From assembly GCF_937616625.2 (NCBI RefSeq), contig NC_065576.1, forward strand, positions 22,160,001 to 22,224,000: 64,000 bases of DNA, in the 5' to 3' direction. The number at the start of each line of letters is the position of its first letter. Position 1 is the first letter of the stretch. Source of the DNA: Mercurialis annua (lineage: Eukaryota > Streptophyta > Magnoliopsida > Malpighiales > Euphorbiaceae). The notes beneath the pieces were generated by a model, which saw nothing but the letters and a program-made list of their open reading frames with translations, did not search any database and had not been told where the DNA came from. Shown here in pieces: positions 1 through 13,952 of the stretch. Made by a program: the position numbers and the translations under genes.

Positions 1-1253
1 AGTAACTTGATTAAAATCACCCTAAGTATGTCTCAAAGCTAGGGCAAAACCACAACACTTAGCAAATTAAGCCAACCACCAAAAGAGACCCAAAGTATTC
101 GATTTTATTTTATAAAATAAATTCTTAAACTTACAAATTTCCAGCCACATATCTATGTTCTTAAAACAGCGATTTCAACCATCAAAACCATATTTAACAT
201 ATGTTTTAGCCATTAGACAATTACCTCAAATCACTCAATGAAACAATTGTTAACAAACACCCTTTTAACCTTTTTAAAAGAAATTTCCAGATTTAGTTTT
301 TAAATCAAAACAGAGTTTAGTCCAAAAACTTTAATCAAATGCAACACTAATCTACTTAAACGATTTCTCCAAGCCACCCAAAGTATTGTTAAGTATCTAA
401 CACCCTATGATTCATTCGCTTGAAATTTCCAGATTTGAATAGAGTTTCAAAACAGAATTTACAACACAAAAATGTTAGCAATTTGATAAACCTTTCAATT
501 GTAACATCTAAACCAAACCACCCAAGTTACAAGTAATATGAACAAGCCAATAGAACCTTAAATCAACCATTTACAGATTTAAAATCAATACAAACAAAAA
601 ATATACTCAAACCACCCAATGTATCGAATCCAATCGAAAAGCTAACAATCTTAACAACACAAAATAAGGGATTAGATCTACTAACCTTTTGAGATAACAC
701 ACAACAAGAAAACCCAGCAATAAGAACAATCCAAATCAGCCTAAGAACGAACAACAACCCAAAGCTAATGAGCACACAACCCAAGGATAGATAAAATATG
801 AATTAAACCTTAAAGAAATGATGAAAATACTTACTAATGATCACCAAAGGCTTAGGAATAGGTGGAATATGAAAATCAGAGAGTATGTGCCGTTTTATGG
901 TTTTTAGAAAAGTGTAAAATCAGTTTAGGTCGAATTGGGTGAGTTTAAATAGAAATCAGCGAACTGCATAGTGCACTCGTCGCGCCCGCTGCACCTCCTT
1001 CGTGCCCGCGATACATGAATCGCACCCGTGATTCATGCATATCGCGCCCGCGAAATGCTACTGCCTCCGATGAAATTTTGAGATTTTGAAATTTAAATCG
1101 AAAACGTTTCAAACTCCGAGGTTACTTCTAATACATCATAAAACACATTTTAAAAGGTTTGGAACCTTCGACACGCGAATCTCGAACCACTCAATGAACC
1201 CAAGGTATCGTTTGGACTAACGGAACAAGTTACAAAAAATACGGGGTGTTACA
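1..1253 (-). mobile_element. 5' part of a gypsy-type LTR, truncated by the window edge
   Basis: Read on the minus strand, the sequence starts at 1253 with TGTAACACCCCGTATTTT, a start I recognise from plant Ty3/gypsy (Tekay-like) LTRs, and runs leftwards off the window. Satellite begins on the next base. A GC-rich stretch at 966-1060, rich in CGCGCCCGC-like words, stands out in otherwise AT-rich DNA and resembles the GC-rich U3 block of the LTR at 30628-33363, although the two LTRs do not otherwise look alike. No protein domain is visible; the longest open frame (563-784, minus) is low-complexity and unconvincing. The other LTR end and any target duplication lie outside the window, so solo LTR and complete element cannot be told apart. 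Confidence 0.7.
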
Positions 1254-4200
1254 AAACGTTTGGATTTGTTTCGTAGCGTTTGTAAACGTTTGGCTTAAAT
1301 CGGTGAAAAGGTGACACGTTTGTACTTGTTTCGTAACGTTTCAAACGTTGGATAGGTTTTGTACGTTTTAAACGTTTGGCTTAAATTGCTAAAAAGGTGA
1401 AACGTTTAGATTTGTTTCGTAATATTTGTAAATGTTTGGCTTAAATCGCTAAAAAGGGGAAACATTTAGATTTGTTTCGTAACGTTTGTAAACGTTTGGC
1501 TTAAATCGCTAAAAAGGGAAACATTTGGATTTGTTTCGTAACTTATGTAAACGTTGGGCTTCGATCGCTAAAAATGTGAAACGTTTCGATTTGTTACGTA
1601 ACATTTTAAGCATTTGGAATTGTTTCGTAAAGTTTTAAACAATTGGCTTAAATCGCTAAAAAGGTGAAACGTTTGGATTTGTTTCGTAACATTTGTAAAT
1701 GTTTGGCTTAAATCGCAAAAAAGGGGAAACGTTTGGATTTTTTTTGAAACGTTTTAAATGTTTGGATTTGTTTCTTAACGTTTTAAACGTTCGGATAGTT
1801 TTCGTAACATTTTAAATGTTTGGCTTAAATTTCTAAAAAGGGGAAACGTTTCGATTTGTTTCGTAGCGTTTGTAAACGTTTCGCTTAAATCGCTAAAATG
1901 ATGAAACATTTGGATTTGTTTCGTAACGTTTGTAAACGTTTGGCTTAATTCGCTAAAAATGTGAAACATTGAGATCTGTATCGTAACGTTTTAAATGTTT
2001 TGATTGGTTTCGTAACGTTTTCAACATTTGGCTTATATCGATAAAAAGGGCAAACATTTGGATTTGTTTTGAAACGTTTGTTAACGTTTGGCTTAAATCG
2101 CTAAAAAGATGAAACCATTTGATTTGGTTCGTAAAGTTTTAAATGTTTGGATAGGTTTCTTAACGTTTTAAACATTTGTCTTATATTGCTAAAAAGGGAA
2201 AACGTTTGGATTTCTTTCGTAACGTTTTTAAATGTTTAGCTTAAATCGCTAAAAAGGCGAAACATTTGGATTTGTTTCTTAACGTTTGTAAACGTTTGGC
2301 TTAAATAACTAAAAAGATGAAACATTTGGACTTGTTTTGTAACTTTTTAACGTTGGATTGGTTTTGTAATATTTTAAATGTTTAGCTTAAATCGCTAAAA
2401 AGGTGAATCTTTGGAATTTTTTTTATAATAATTGTAAACGTTTGGCTTAAATCGCTAAAAAGGCAGAACGTTTGGATTTGTTTCATAAAGTTTTAAATGC
2501 ATGGATTAGATTCATAACGTTTTAAACGCTTGGCTTAAATCGCTAAAAAGGTGAAACATTTGGATTTGTTTCGTAACGTTTGTAAACGTTTGGCTTAAAT
2601 CGCTAAAAAGGTAAAATGTTTGGATTTGTTTCGAAATGTTTTAAACACTTGGATAAGTTTCGCAACATTTTAAACTTCTGGCTTAAATTGCTAAAAAGGC
2701 CAAACGTTTCGATTTGTTTCATAATGTTTGTAATCGTTTTGCTTAAATCGCTTAAAGAAGAAACTTTTGAATTTGTTTCGTAACGTTTGCAAACATTTGG
2801 CTTAAATCGCTAAAAATGGGAAATGTTTAGATTTGTTTTGTAACGTTTTAAACGTTTGGATAGGTTTCATAACGTATTAAACATTTTGCTTAAATTGCTA
2901 AAAAGGGAAAACGTTTGGATTTGCTTCGTAATGTTTGTATACGATTAGCTTAAATCGCTAAAAAGGTGAAACATTTGGATTTGTTTCGTAGCGTTTGTAA
3001 ATATTTAGCTTAAATAGCTAAAAAGGTGAAACATTTGGACTTGTTTCGTAACATTTTAGACATTGGATTGGTTTTCTACGTTTTAAACGTTTGGATTAAA
3101 TCGTTAAAAAGGTGAAACGCTTAGATTTGTTTCGTAATGTTTGTAACCGTTTGGCTTAAATCGATTAGAAGGGGAAACATTTAGATTTGTTTCGTAATGT
3201 TTATAAATATTTTGCCTAAATCGCTAAAAAGGGAAACGTTTGGATTTGTTTCGTAACGTTTGTAAACGTTGGGCTTCAATCGCTAAAAATGTGAAACATT
3301 ATTTGTTTTGTAACGTTTTAAACGTTTATAATTGTTTCATAATGTTTTAAACGTTTGGCTTAAATCGATATAAAGGTGAAACGTTTGGATTTGTTTCGTA
3401 GCGTTTGTAAAGATTTGGCTTAAATCGCTAAAAAGATGAAATGCTTGGATTTGTTTCGTAACGTTTGGATTGGTTTCGTAACGTTTGGATTGGTTTCGTA
3501 ACGTTTTAAACGTTTGGCTTAAATCGCTAAAAATATGAAACGTTTGGATTTGTTTCGTAACATTTGTAAAGGTTTGGCTTAAATCGCTAAAATGGTGAAA
3601 TGCTTAGATTTGTTTCATAAAGTTTTGAATGTTTGGATTTGTTTCGTAACGTTTTAAACGTTTGGCTTGAATCGCTAAAAAGGATAAACGTTTGGATTTG
3701 CTTTGTAACGTTTGTAAAGGTTTGGCTTAAATCGCTTAATGAAGAAACTTTTGGATTTGTTTCGTAACGTTTGCAAACATTTGGCTTAAATCGCTAAAAA
3801 GGGGAAATTTTTAGATTTGTTTCGTAACGTTTTAAACGTTTGGATAGGTTTCGTAACGTTTTAAACATTTTGCTTAAATTGATAAAAAGGGGAAACGTTC
3901 GAATTTGTTTCGTAATGTTTGTATACGATTAGCTTAAATCGCTAAAAAGGTCAAACATTTGCATTTGTTTCGTAGCGTTTGTAAATGTTTGGCTTAAATA
4001 GCTAAAAAGGTGAAACATTTGGACTTGTTTTGAAACGTTTTAAATGTTGGATTGGTTTTGTACGTTTTAAGCGTTTGGCTTAAATCGCTAAAAAGGTGAA
4101 GCACGTAGATTTGTTTTGTAATGTTTGTAAACGTTCGGCTTAAATCGCTAAAAAGGGGAAACATTTAGATTTGTTTCGTAATGTTTATAAATTTTTGGCC

Positions 4201-7200
4201 TAAATCGCTAAAAAAGGAAACGGTTGGATTTGTTTCGTAATGTTTGTAAAGGTTTGGCTTAAATTGCTAAAAAGGTGAAATGCTTGTATTAGTTTCGTAA
4301 CGTTTTAAACGTTTGGCTTGAATCGCTAAAAAGGATAAACGTTTGGATTTGCTTTATAAAGCTTGTAAAGGTTTGGCTTAAATTGCTAAAATGGTAAAAC
4401 GTTTGGATTTGTTTCACAATGTTTTAAACGTTTGGATTGGTTTCATAACGTTTTTAACGTTTGGCTTAAATCTCTAAAAGGGGAAACGTTTGGATTCTTT
4501 TCATAATGTTTTGTAAATGTTTGGTCTAAATCGGTAAAAAGGTGAAATATTTGGATTTGTTTCGAAATGTTTTAAATGTTTGGATAGTTTTTGTAACGTT
4601 TTAAACATTTGGCTTAAATTGCTAAAAGGGGAAATGTTTCGATTTGTTTCGTAGCTTTTTTAAACATTTGGCTTAAATCCCTAAAAAGGTGAAACACTAG
4701 GATTTGTTTCGAAACGTTTTAAATGTTTGAATAGGTTTCATAACGTTTTAAACGTTTGGCTTATATTGCTAAAAAGGGGAAATGTTTCGATTGTTTCGTA
4801 ACGTTTGCCTTAAATCGCTAAAACGATGAAACATTTGGGTTTGTTTCGTAACATTTGTAAATGTTTGGCTTCAATCGCAAAAAATGTGCAACGTGTTGAT
4901 TTGTATCGTTACGTTTGAAACGTTTGGTTTTTTTTGTAACGTTTTAAACGTTTGGCCTAAATCGCTAAAAAGGGGAAACGTTTGGATTTGCTTCGTAAAG
5001 TTTTAAATGTTTGGATAGGTTTCGTAACGTTTTAAATGTTTGTCTTAAATTGCTAAAAAGGGAAAACGTTTGGATTTGTTACGTAACATTTGTAAACATT
5101 CAGCTTAAATCGCTAAAAAGGTGAAACATTTGGTTTTGTTTTGTAACATTTGTAAACGTTTAGCTTAAATCTCTAAAAGATGAAACATTTGGACTTGTTT
5201 CCTAACGTTTTTGACGCTGGATTGGTTTTGGAACGTTTTAAACGTTTTGCTTAAATCGATAAAAAGGTGAAACTTTGGGATTCGCTTCATAATGTTTGTC
5301 AACGTTTGTCTTAAATATCTAAAAAGGCGAAACGTTTGGATTTGTTTCATTACGTTTTAAACGCCTGGATTAGTTTTGTAACATGTTAAACGCTTGGCTT
5401 AAATCGCTTAAAAGGTGAAACATTTGGATCTGTTTCGTAATGTTTGGCTTAAATCGTTGAAAAGGCGAAACTTTTGGATTTGTTTTGAATTTTTTTAAAA
5501 GTTTGGATAGGTTTCGTAACGTTTTAAACGTTTGGCTTAAATTACTAGAAAGGGGAAACATTTCGATTGGTTTCGTAACGTCTGTAATTGTTTGGCTTAA
5601 ATCGCTAAAAGAAGAAACGTTTGGATTTGTTTCGTAACGTTTGCAAACATTTGACTTAAATCGCTAAAAAACTGAAACATTTGGATTTGTTTCGTAACGT
5701 TTTAAACGTTTGGATAGGTTTCGTAAAGTTTTTAACGTTTTACTTAAATTGCTAAAAAGGGGAAACGTTTGGATTTGTTTTATAATGTTTGTAAACGAAA
5801 AGCTTAAATCGCTAAAAAGGTAAAACATATGGATTTGTTTCGTAGCGTTTGTAAACGTCTGGCTTAAATCACTAAAAAGGTGAAACGTTTGGACTTGTTT
5901 CGTGACGTTTTAAACGTTGGATTGGTTTTGTACATAATAAACGTTTGGCTTAAATTTCTAAAAAGGCGAAACATTTAGATTTGTTTCGTAATGTTTGTAA
6001 ACGTTTTGCTTAAACGCTAAAAAGGAGAAACATTTAGATTTGTTTCTTACCGTTTGTAAAGGTTTGGCTTAAATCGCTAAAAAGGCGAAATGTTTGGATT
6101 TGTTTCGTAACGTTTTAAATGTTTGGATATGTTTCGTAATGTTTTAAACGTTTGGCCTAAATTTCTTAAAAGGGGAAACATTTCGATTTGTTTCGTAGCG
6201 TTTGTAAACATTTGGGTTAATTCGCTAAAAAGATGAAACATTTGAATTTATTTCGTAACATTTGTAAACGTTTAGCTTTAATCGCTAAAAAGGTGAAACG
6301 TTTGGATTTGTTTCGTAATGTTTTTAACATTTGAATAGGTTTCATAACGTTTAAACATGTGGCTTAAATTGCTAAAAAGGGGAAACGTTTAATTTTGTTT
6401 CGTAACGTTTGTAAACGTTTGACTTAAATAGCTAAAAAGGTGAAACGTTTGGACTTGATTCGTAACATTTTAAACAATGGATAGGTTTTGTAACATTATA
6501 AACGTTTTGCTTAAATTGCTATAAAGGTGAAACGTTTGGATTTGTTTCGTAATGTTTGTAAACGTTTGACTTAAATCGCCAAAAAGGTGAAACATTGGGA
6601 TTTGTTTCGTAATGTTTGTAAACGTTTAGCTTAAATCGCTAAAAAGGCAAAACGTTTGGATTTATTTCATAACGTCTTAAACGCTTGGATTAATTTCATA
6701 ACGTTTTAAATGTTTGGCGTTAATCGCTAAAAAGGTGAAACATTTGGATTTGTTTCGTAACGTTTGTAATCGTTTGGCTTAAATCGCTAAAAAAGTGAAA
6801 CGTTTGGATTTGTTTTGGAATGTTTTAAACATTTGGATAGGTTTCGTAACATTTTAAATGTTTCGCTTAAATTGCTAAAAAGGGGAAACGTTTCAATTTG
6901 TTTCGTATAGTTTATAATAGTTTGGCTTAAATCGCTAAAACAAGAAACGTTTGAATTTATTTCGTAACGTTGGCAAACATTTGGCTTAAATCTCTAAAAA
7001 GGTGGAACGTTTTTATTTGTTTCGTAACGTTTTAAACGTTCGGATATGTTTCGTAACGTTTTAAACGTTTTTCTTAAATTGCTAAAAAGGGGAAACGTTT
7101 GGATTTGTCTCGTAATGTTTGTATACGATTAGCTTAAGTAAAGGTGAAACATTTGGATTTGTTTCGTAGCGTTTGTAAACGTTTGGCTTAAATCGCTAAA

Positions 7201-10200
7201 AAGGTGAAACATTTGGACTTGTTTCGTAACGTTTTAAACGTTGGATTGGTTACGTTTTGAACGTTTGGCTTAAATCGCTAAAAAGGTGAAACTCTTAGAT
7301 TTGTTTCGTAATGTTTGTAAACGTTGGGCTTAAATCGCTAAAAAGGGGAAACATTTAGATTTGTTTCGCAACGTTTGTAAATGTTTGGCTTAAATCGCTA
7401 AAAAGGGAAACGTTTGGATTTGTTTCGTAACGTTTGTAAATGTTGGGCTTCAATCGCTAAAAATATTAAACGTTTGGATTTGTTTCGTAACGTTTTAAAC
7501 ATTTGGAATTGTTTCGTAACGTTTGTAAAGGTTTGGCTTAAATCGCTAAAAAGGTGAAACGTTTGGATTTTTTTCGTAACGTTTTACATGTTTGGATTGG
7601 TTTCGTAACGTTTTAAACGTTTGGGGTAAATTGGTAAAAAGGAGAAACGTTTGGATTGATTTCATAACGTTTGTAAACGTTTGACTTAAATCGCTAAAAT
7701 GGCAAAACGTTTTGATTTGTTTCCTAACGTTTTAAACGTTTGGATTAGTTTCATAACATTTTTAACGTTTGTCTTAAATCGCTAAAAAGGGGAAAAGCTT
7801 GGATTTGTTTCATAATGTTTTGTAAACGTTTTGCTTAAATCGCTAAAAAGGTGAATCGTTTAGATTTGTTTTGAAAGGTTTTAAATGTTTTGATAGTTTT
7901 CGTAACGTTTTAAACGTTTGGCTTAAATTGCTAAAGAGGGGAAATGTTTCGATTTTTTTCGTAACGTTTGTAAACATTTGGCTTAAATCGCTAAAAAGGT
8001 GAAACGTTTGAATTTGTTTCGAAACGTTTTAAATATTTTGATAGGTTTCATAACGTTTTAAACGTTTATCTTAAATTTCTAAAAAGAGAAAACATTTCGA
8101 TTTGTTTCGCAACGTTTGGCTTAAATCGCTAAAACGTTGAAACATTTGGATTTTTTTCGTAATGTTTGTAAACGTTTGGCTTAAATTGTTAAAAATGTGA
8201 AACGTTTTGATTTGTATCGTTACGTTTTAAACGTTTGGATTGGTTTTGTAACGTTTTAAACGTTTGGCTTAAATCACTAAAAAGTGGAAATGTTTCAGAT
8301 TTGTTTCGTAACGTTTATAAATGGTTAGCTTAAATAGCTAAAAAGGTGAAACATTTGGATTTGTTTCGTAAAGTTTTAAATGTTTGGATAGGTTTCGCAA
8401 CGTTTTAAACGTTTGTCATATATTGCTAAAAAGGAAAAACATTTGGATTTTTTTCGTAACTTTTGTAAACGTTTAGCTTAAATCGCTAAAAAGGTGAAAC
8501 ATTTTGATTTGTTTCGTAACGTTTGTAAACGTTTGGCTTAATCGCTAAAAGATGAAACATTTGGACTTTTTTCCTAACGTTTTTAACGTTGGATTGGTTT
8601 TGGAACGTTTTAAACGTTTAACTTAAATCGCTAAAAAGGTGAAATTTTGGGATTTGCTTCGTAATGTTTGTAAACGTTTGGCTTAAATAGCTAAAAAGGC
8701 TAAACATTTGGATTTGTTTCATAACGTTTTAAACGCTGGATTATTTTCGAAACGTGTTAAACAGTTGCCTTAAATCGCTAAAAAGGTGAAACATTTGGAT
8801 TTCTTTCGTAACGTTTGTAAACGTTTGGCTTAAATCGTTAAAAAGGGAAACATTTGGATTGGTTTCGAAGTGTTTTAAAAGTTTGGATAGGTTTCGTAAC
8901 ATTTTAAACGTTTGGCTGAAAATGCTAAAAAGGGGAAATCTTTCTATTTGTTTCGTAGTGTTTGTAATTCTTTGGCTTAAATCGCAAAAAGAATAAACAT
9001 TTGGATTTGTTTCGTAACGTTTGCAAACATTTGGCTTAAATCGCTAAAAAGGTGAAACGTTTGGATTTGTTTCGTAACGTTTTAAACGCTTGGATAGGTT
9101 TCGTAAAGTTTTAAACGTTTTGCATAAATTACAAAAAGAGAAAACGTTTGGATTTGTTTCTAAACGTTTGTAAACGAAAAGTTTAAATCGCTAAAAAGGT
9201 GAAACGTATGAATTTGTTTCGTAATGTTTGTAAACGCTTGGCTTAAACTGCTAAAAAGGTGAAACGTTTGGACTTGTTTCGTGACGTTTTAAACGTAGGA
9301 CTGGTTTTGTACGTTATAAATGTTTGGCTTAAATCACTAAAAAGGTGAAATGTTTAGATTTGTTTCGTAATGTTTGTAAACGTTTGGATTAAATCGCTAA
9401 ATAGGGGAAACATTTAGATTTGTTTTTTAATGTTTGTAAACGCTTGGCTTAAATCACTAAAAAGTCGAAATGTTTGGATTTGTTTCGTAACGTTTTAAAT
9501 GTTTGGATATGTTTCGTAATGTTTTAAACGTTTGGCTAAAATTGCTAAAAAGGGGAAACGTTTCGATTTGTTTCGTAACGTTTGTAAACGTTTGGGTTAA
9601 TTTGCTAAAAAGATGAAACATTTTAATTTATTTCGTAACATTCGTAAACGCTTAGCTTTAATCGCTAAAAAGGTGAAACGTTCGGATTTGTTTCGTAAAG
9701 TTTTAAACATTTGGGTATGTTTCATAACGTTTTAAACATGTGGCTTAAATTGCTAAAAAGGGGAAACGATTAATTTTGTTTCATAATATTTATAAACGTT
9801 TGGCTTAAATCGCTAAAAATGTGAAACGTTTGAACTTGTTTCGTAACATTTTAAACAATGGATTGGTTTTGTAACTTTATAAACGTTTTGCTTAAACTGC
9901 GAAAAAAGTGAAACGTTTAGATTTGTTTCGTAATAATTGCAAACGTTTGGCTTAAATCGCTAAAAAGGCAAAACGTTTGGATTTGTTTCATAAAGTCTTA
10001 AACGCTTGGACTAATTTCGTAACGTTTTAAATGTTTGGCTTAAATCGCTAAAAAGGTGAAAAATTTGGATTTGTTTCGTAACGTTTGAAAGTGTTTGGCT
10101 TCAATCGCTAAAAAAGTGAAACGTTTGGATTTGTTTCAGAATGTTTTAAACATTTGGATAGGTTTCATAACATTTTAAACGTTTGGCCTAAATTGCTAAA

Positions 10201-13200
10201 AACAGGAAACATTTCAAGTTTGTTTCGTAAAGTTTGTAATAGTTTGGCTTAAATCGCTAAAAGAAGAAACGTTTGGATTTATTTCGTAACGTTTGCAAAC
10301 ATTTGCCTTAAATCTCTAAAAAGGTTGAACGTTTAGATTTGTTTCGTAATGTTTTAAATGTTTGGATATGTTTCGTAACATTTTAAATGTTTTGCTTAAA
10401 TTGCTAAAATGGGGAAACATTTGGATTTGTTTCGTAATGTTTGTATACGATTAGCTTAAATAGCTAAAAAGGTGAAACATTTGGATTTGTTTCATAGCGT
10501 TTGTAAACATTTGGCTTAAATCGCAAAAAAGGTGAAACATTTGGACTTATTTCGTAATGTTTTTATACGTTGGATTGGTTTTGTACGTTTTTAACGTTTG
10601 GCTTAAATCGTCAAAAAGGTGAAACGCTTAGATTTGTTTTGTAATGTTTGTAAACGTTTGGCTTAAATCGATAAAAAGGGGAAACGTTTAGATTTGTTTC
10701 GTAATGTTTGTAAATGTTTGGCTTAAATCGCGAAAAAGGGAAACGTTTGGATTTGTTTCGTAACGTTTGTAAACGTTGGGCTTCAATCGCTGAAAATGTT
10801 AAACATTTGGATTTGTTTCGTAAAGTTTTAAACGTTTGGAATTGTTTCGGGACGTTTTAAACGTTTGACTTTAATAGCTAAAAAGATAAAACGTTTGGAC
10901 TTGTTTCGAAACATTTGTAAAGGTTTGGCTTAAATCGCTAAAAAGGTGAAACGTTTGGAATTTTTTCGTAACGTTTTAAATGTTTGGATTGGTTTCTCAA
11001 CATTTTAAACGTTTGGGTTAAATTGGTAACAAGGAGAAACGTTTGGATTTATTTCGTAACTTTTGTAAGCGTTTGACTTAAATCGCTAAAATAGCAAAAC
11101 GTTTTGATTTGTTTCGTAACGTTTGCATTAGTTTCATAACGTTTTTAACATTTGGCTTAAATCGCTAAAAAGGGGAAAAGTTTGGATTTGTTTCATAATG
11201 TTTTGTAAACGTTTCGCTTAAATCGCTAAGAAGGTGAATCGTTTAGATTTGTTTCGAAACGTTTTAAATGTTTTGATAGTTTTCGTAACGTTTTAAACGT
11301 TGGGCTTAAATTGCTAAAAAGGGGAAATGTTTCGATTTGTTTCGTAACGTTTGTAAACATTCGGCTTAAATCGCTAAAAAGGGGAAACGTTTGGATTTGT
11401 TTCGAAACGTTTTAAATGTTTGGATAGGTTTCATAACGTTTTAAACGTTTGGCTTAAATTGTTGAAAAGGGAAAAACGTTTCGATTTGTTTTGCAACGTT
11501 TGGCTTAAATCTCTAAAACGATGAAACATTTGGATTTGTTTCGTAACGTTTGTAAACGTTTGGCTTAAACCGCTAAAAAGGTGAACCGTTTGGATTTGTT
11601 TCGAAATGTTTTAAAAGTTTGGATAGGTTTCATAACGTTTTAAACATTTGGCTGAAAATGCTAAAAAGGGGAAACATTTCTATTTGTTTCGTAGTGTTTG
11701 TAATTCTTTGGCTTAAATCGCTAAAAGAAGAAACATTTGGATTTCTTTCGTAACATTTGCAAACATTTGGCTTAAATCGCTAAAAAGGTGAAACGTTTGG
11801 ATTTGTTTCATAACGTTTTAAACGTTTGGATAGGTTTCGTAAAGTTTTAAAAGTTTTGCTTAAATTGCTAAAAAGGGAAAACGTTTGGATTTGTTTCTAA
11901 ACGTTTGTAAATGAAAAGCTTAAATCGCTAAAAAGGCGAAACGTATGAATTTGTTTCGTAACGTTTGTAAACGTTAGGCTTAAATCGCTAAAAAGGTGAA
12001 ACGTTTGGACTTGTTTCGTGACGTTTTAAACGTTGGATTGGTTTTGTACGTTATGAATGTTTGGCTTAAATAGCTAAAAAGGTGAAACGTTTAGATTTGT
12101 TTCGTAATTTTTGTAAACGTTTGGCTTAAATCGCTAAAAAGGGGAAACATTTAGATTTGTTTCGTAATGTTTGTAACCGTTTCGCTTGGATCGCTAAAAA
12201 GGCAAAATATTTGGATTTGTTTCGTAACGTTTTAAATGTTTGGATAGGTTTCGCAATGTTTTAAACCGGTTCGATTCAAAAATGGCTAAAAAGGAAACAG
12301 AACATATGAGGTTTGGCTAAATCTGGTGATTTTTAAAGGTTTGGCTATAATTGACACAAAACGTATAGGTTTGACATTTTTTGGTGATTAAGCCTTGTTA
12401 AAAAGGGGAAACATTTAATTTTGTTTTGTAACGTTTCTAAACGTTTTGATTAATTTGCAAAAAAGGTGAAACATTTGGATTTGTTTCGTAACAATTGTAA
12501 ACGTTTGGTTTAAATCGCTAAAAAGGTGGAACACTTGAACCTGTTTCGTAACGTTTTAAACGTTGGATTGGTTTTGTAACGTTATACACGTTTGGCTTAA
12601 ATTGCTAAAAAGGTGAAACATTTATTTTTTTTTTTGGCAATGTTTGTAAACGTTTGACTTAAATCGCTAAAAAAGAGGAAACGTTTGGATTTGTTTCGTA
12701 ACGTTTGTAAACGCTTGGCTTAAATCACGAAAAAGGCGAAACATTTGGATTTGTTTCGTAACGTTTTAAACGTTTGGATTGGTTTCGTACCGTTTTAAAC
12801 GTTTGTCTTAAATCGCTAAAAAGGTGAAACATTTGGATTTGTTTCGTAACGTTTGTAAATGTTTGGCTTAAATCGCTAAAAAGAAGAAATGTTTCCATTA
12901 GTTTCGAATCGCTTTAAACGTTTGATTGGTTTCATAAAGTTTTAAACGTTTGGCTTAAATTGTTAAAACGGTGAAACATTTGTTCGTAACGTTTGTAAAC
13001 GTTTGTCTTAAATTGCTAAAAAGGTGAAATGTTTGGATTTGTTTCGAACGTTTTAAATGTTTGGATAGGTTTCGCAACGTTTTAAATGTTTGGCTTAAAT
13101 AGCTAAAAAGGGGAAATGTTTCGATTTGTTTCGTAACCTTTGTAAACGTTTGGCGTAAATCGCTAAAAGAAGAAACATTTGGATTTGTTTCGTAACGTTA

Positions 13201-13946
13201 GTAAACGTTTAGCCTAAATCGCTAAAAAGGTGAAACGTTTCGATTTGTTTCGTAACGTTTTTGGATTGGTTTCGTATCGTTTTAAACGTTTGGCTTAAAT
13301 CACTAAAAAGGTGAAACATTTTGATTTGTTTCGTAACGTTTGTAAACATTTTGGCTTCAATCGTTAAAAAAGCAAAACGTTTTGATTTGTTTCGTAATGT
13401 TTTAAGCGTTTGGATTGGTTCATAACATTTTAAACATTAGGCTCAAATCGTTAAAAAGGTGAAACATTTGGATTTGTTTCGTAATGTTTGAAAACGTTTG
13501 GCTTAAATCGTTAAAAAGGTGAAACGTTTAGATTTGTTTCGAAACGTTTTAAATGTTTGGATAGGTTTCGTAACGTTTTAAACGTTTGACTTAAATTGCT
13601 AAAAAAGGGAAACATTTCAATTTGTTTCGTAATGTTTGTAAACGTTTGGCTTAAATTGCTAAAAAGGTGAAACGTTTGGATTTGTTTCGAAACGTTTTAA
13701 ATGTTTGGATAGGTTTGGTAACGTTTAAAACGTTTGACTTAAATTACTAAAAAGGGGAAACGTTTCGATTTGTTTTGTAATGTTTGTAAACGTTTGGCTT
13801 AAATCGCTAAAACGATGAAACATTTGGATTTGTTTCCTAACATTTGTAAATGTTTTGCTAAAATAGTTAAAAAGGTGAAACGATTGGATTTGTATCGTAA
13901 CGTTATAAACGTTTGGATTGGTTTCGTAATTTTTGAAACATTTGGG
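1254..13946 (-). repeat. 60-bp satellite array, minus orientation, diverged
   Basis: More than 200 tandem units of about 60 bp, seen here as the complement of the unit used in the rest of the window (TTTGGCTTAAATCGC, then TAAAAAGGTGAAACGTTT, then GGATTTGTTTCGTAACGTTT). Half units of about 30 bp (GTTTTAAACGTTTGGATTGG) are interspersed. Units differ from each other at many sites, most often CG to TG or CA inside AAACGTTT. Landmark units recur at larger spacing. The form with GGACTTGTTT followed by a shortened half unit is near 5191, 5890, 6450 and 7215, then again near 8562, 9270, 9826 and 10538, so a repeat of roughly 3.3-3.4 kb existed before the copies diverged. A second pair is about 985 bp apart (near 2749 and 3733). 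No gene is supported. Confidence 0.95.
12262..12400 (-). repeat. strongly divergent satellite patch
   Basis: For about 140 bp the usual unit is barely recognisable: GTTTCGTAACGTTT is missing, while AGGTTTGGC at 12309 and AGGTTTGAC at 12367 are 58 bp apart, each followed by a TGGTGATT word. The spacing fits the satellite period, so this is probably a very divergent or ancestral unit pair rather than foreign DNA. Normal units resume at about 12400. Confidence 0.5.
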
Positions 13947-13952
13947 CCAAAT
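13941..13952. other. orientation switch between satellite arrays
   Basis: Left of here the satellite reads on the minus strand; from AAATCCAAACTTTTCACC onwards it reads on the plus strand. The bases at the switch, TTTGGGCCAAA, are nearly self-complementary. No transposon or unique sequence lies between the two arrays, so this is a direct head-to-head join. It may be an inversion breakpoint or a recombination product between arrays. Confidence 0.85.

Noticed and set aside
563..784. 73-residue open frame, minus strand
   Set aside because: Lies in LTR sequence, low complexity, no recognisable domain.
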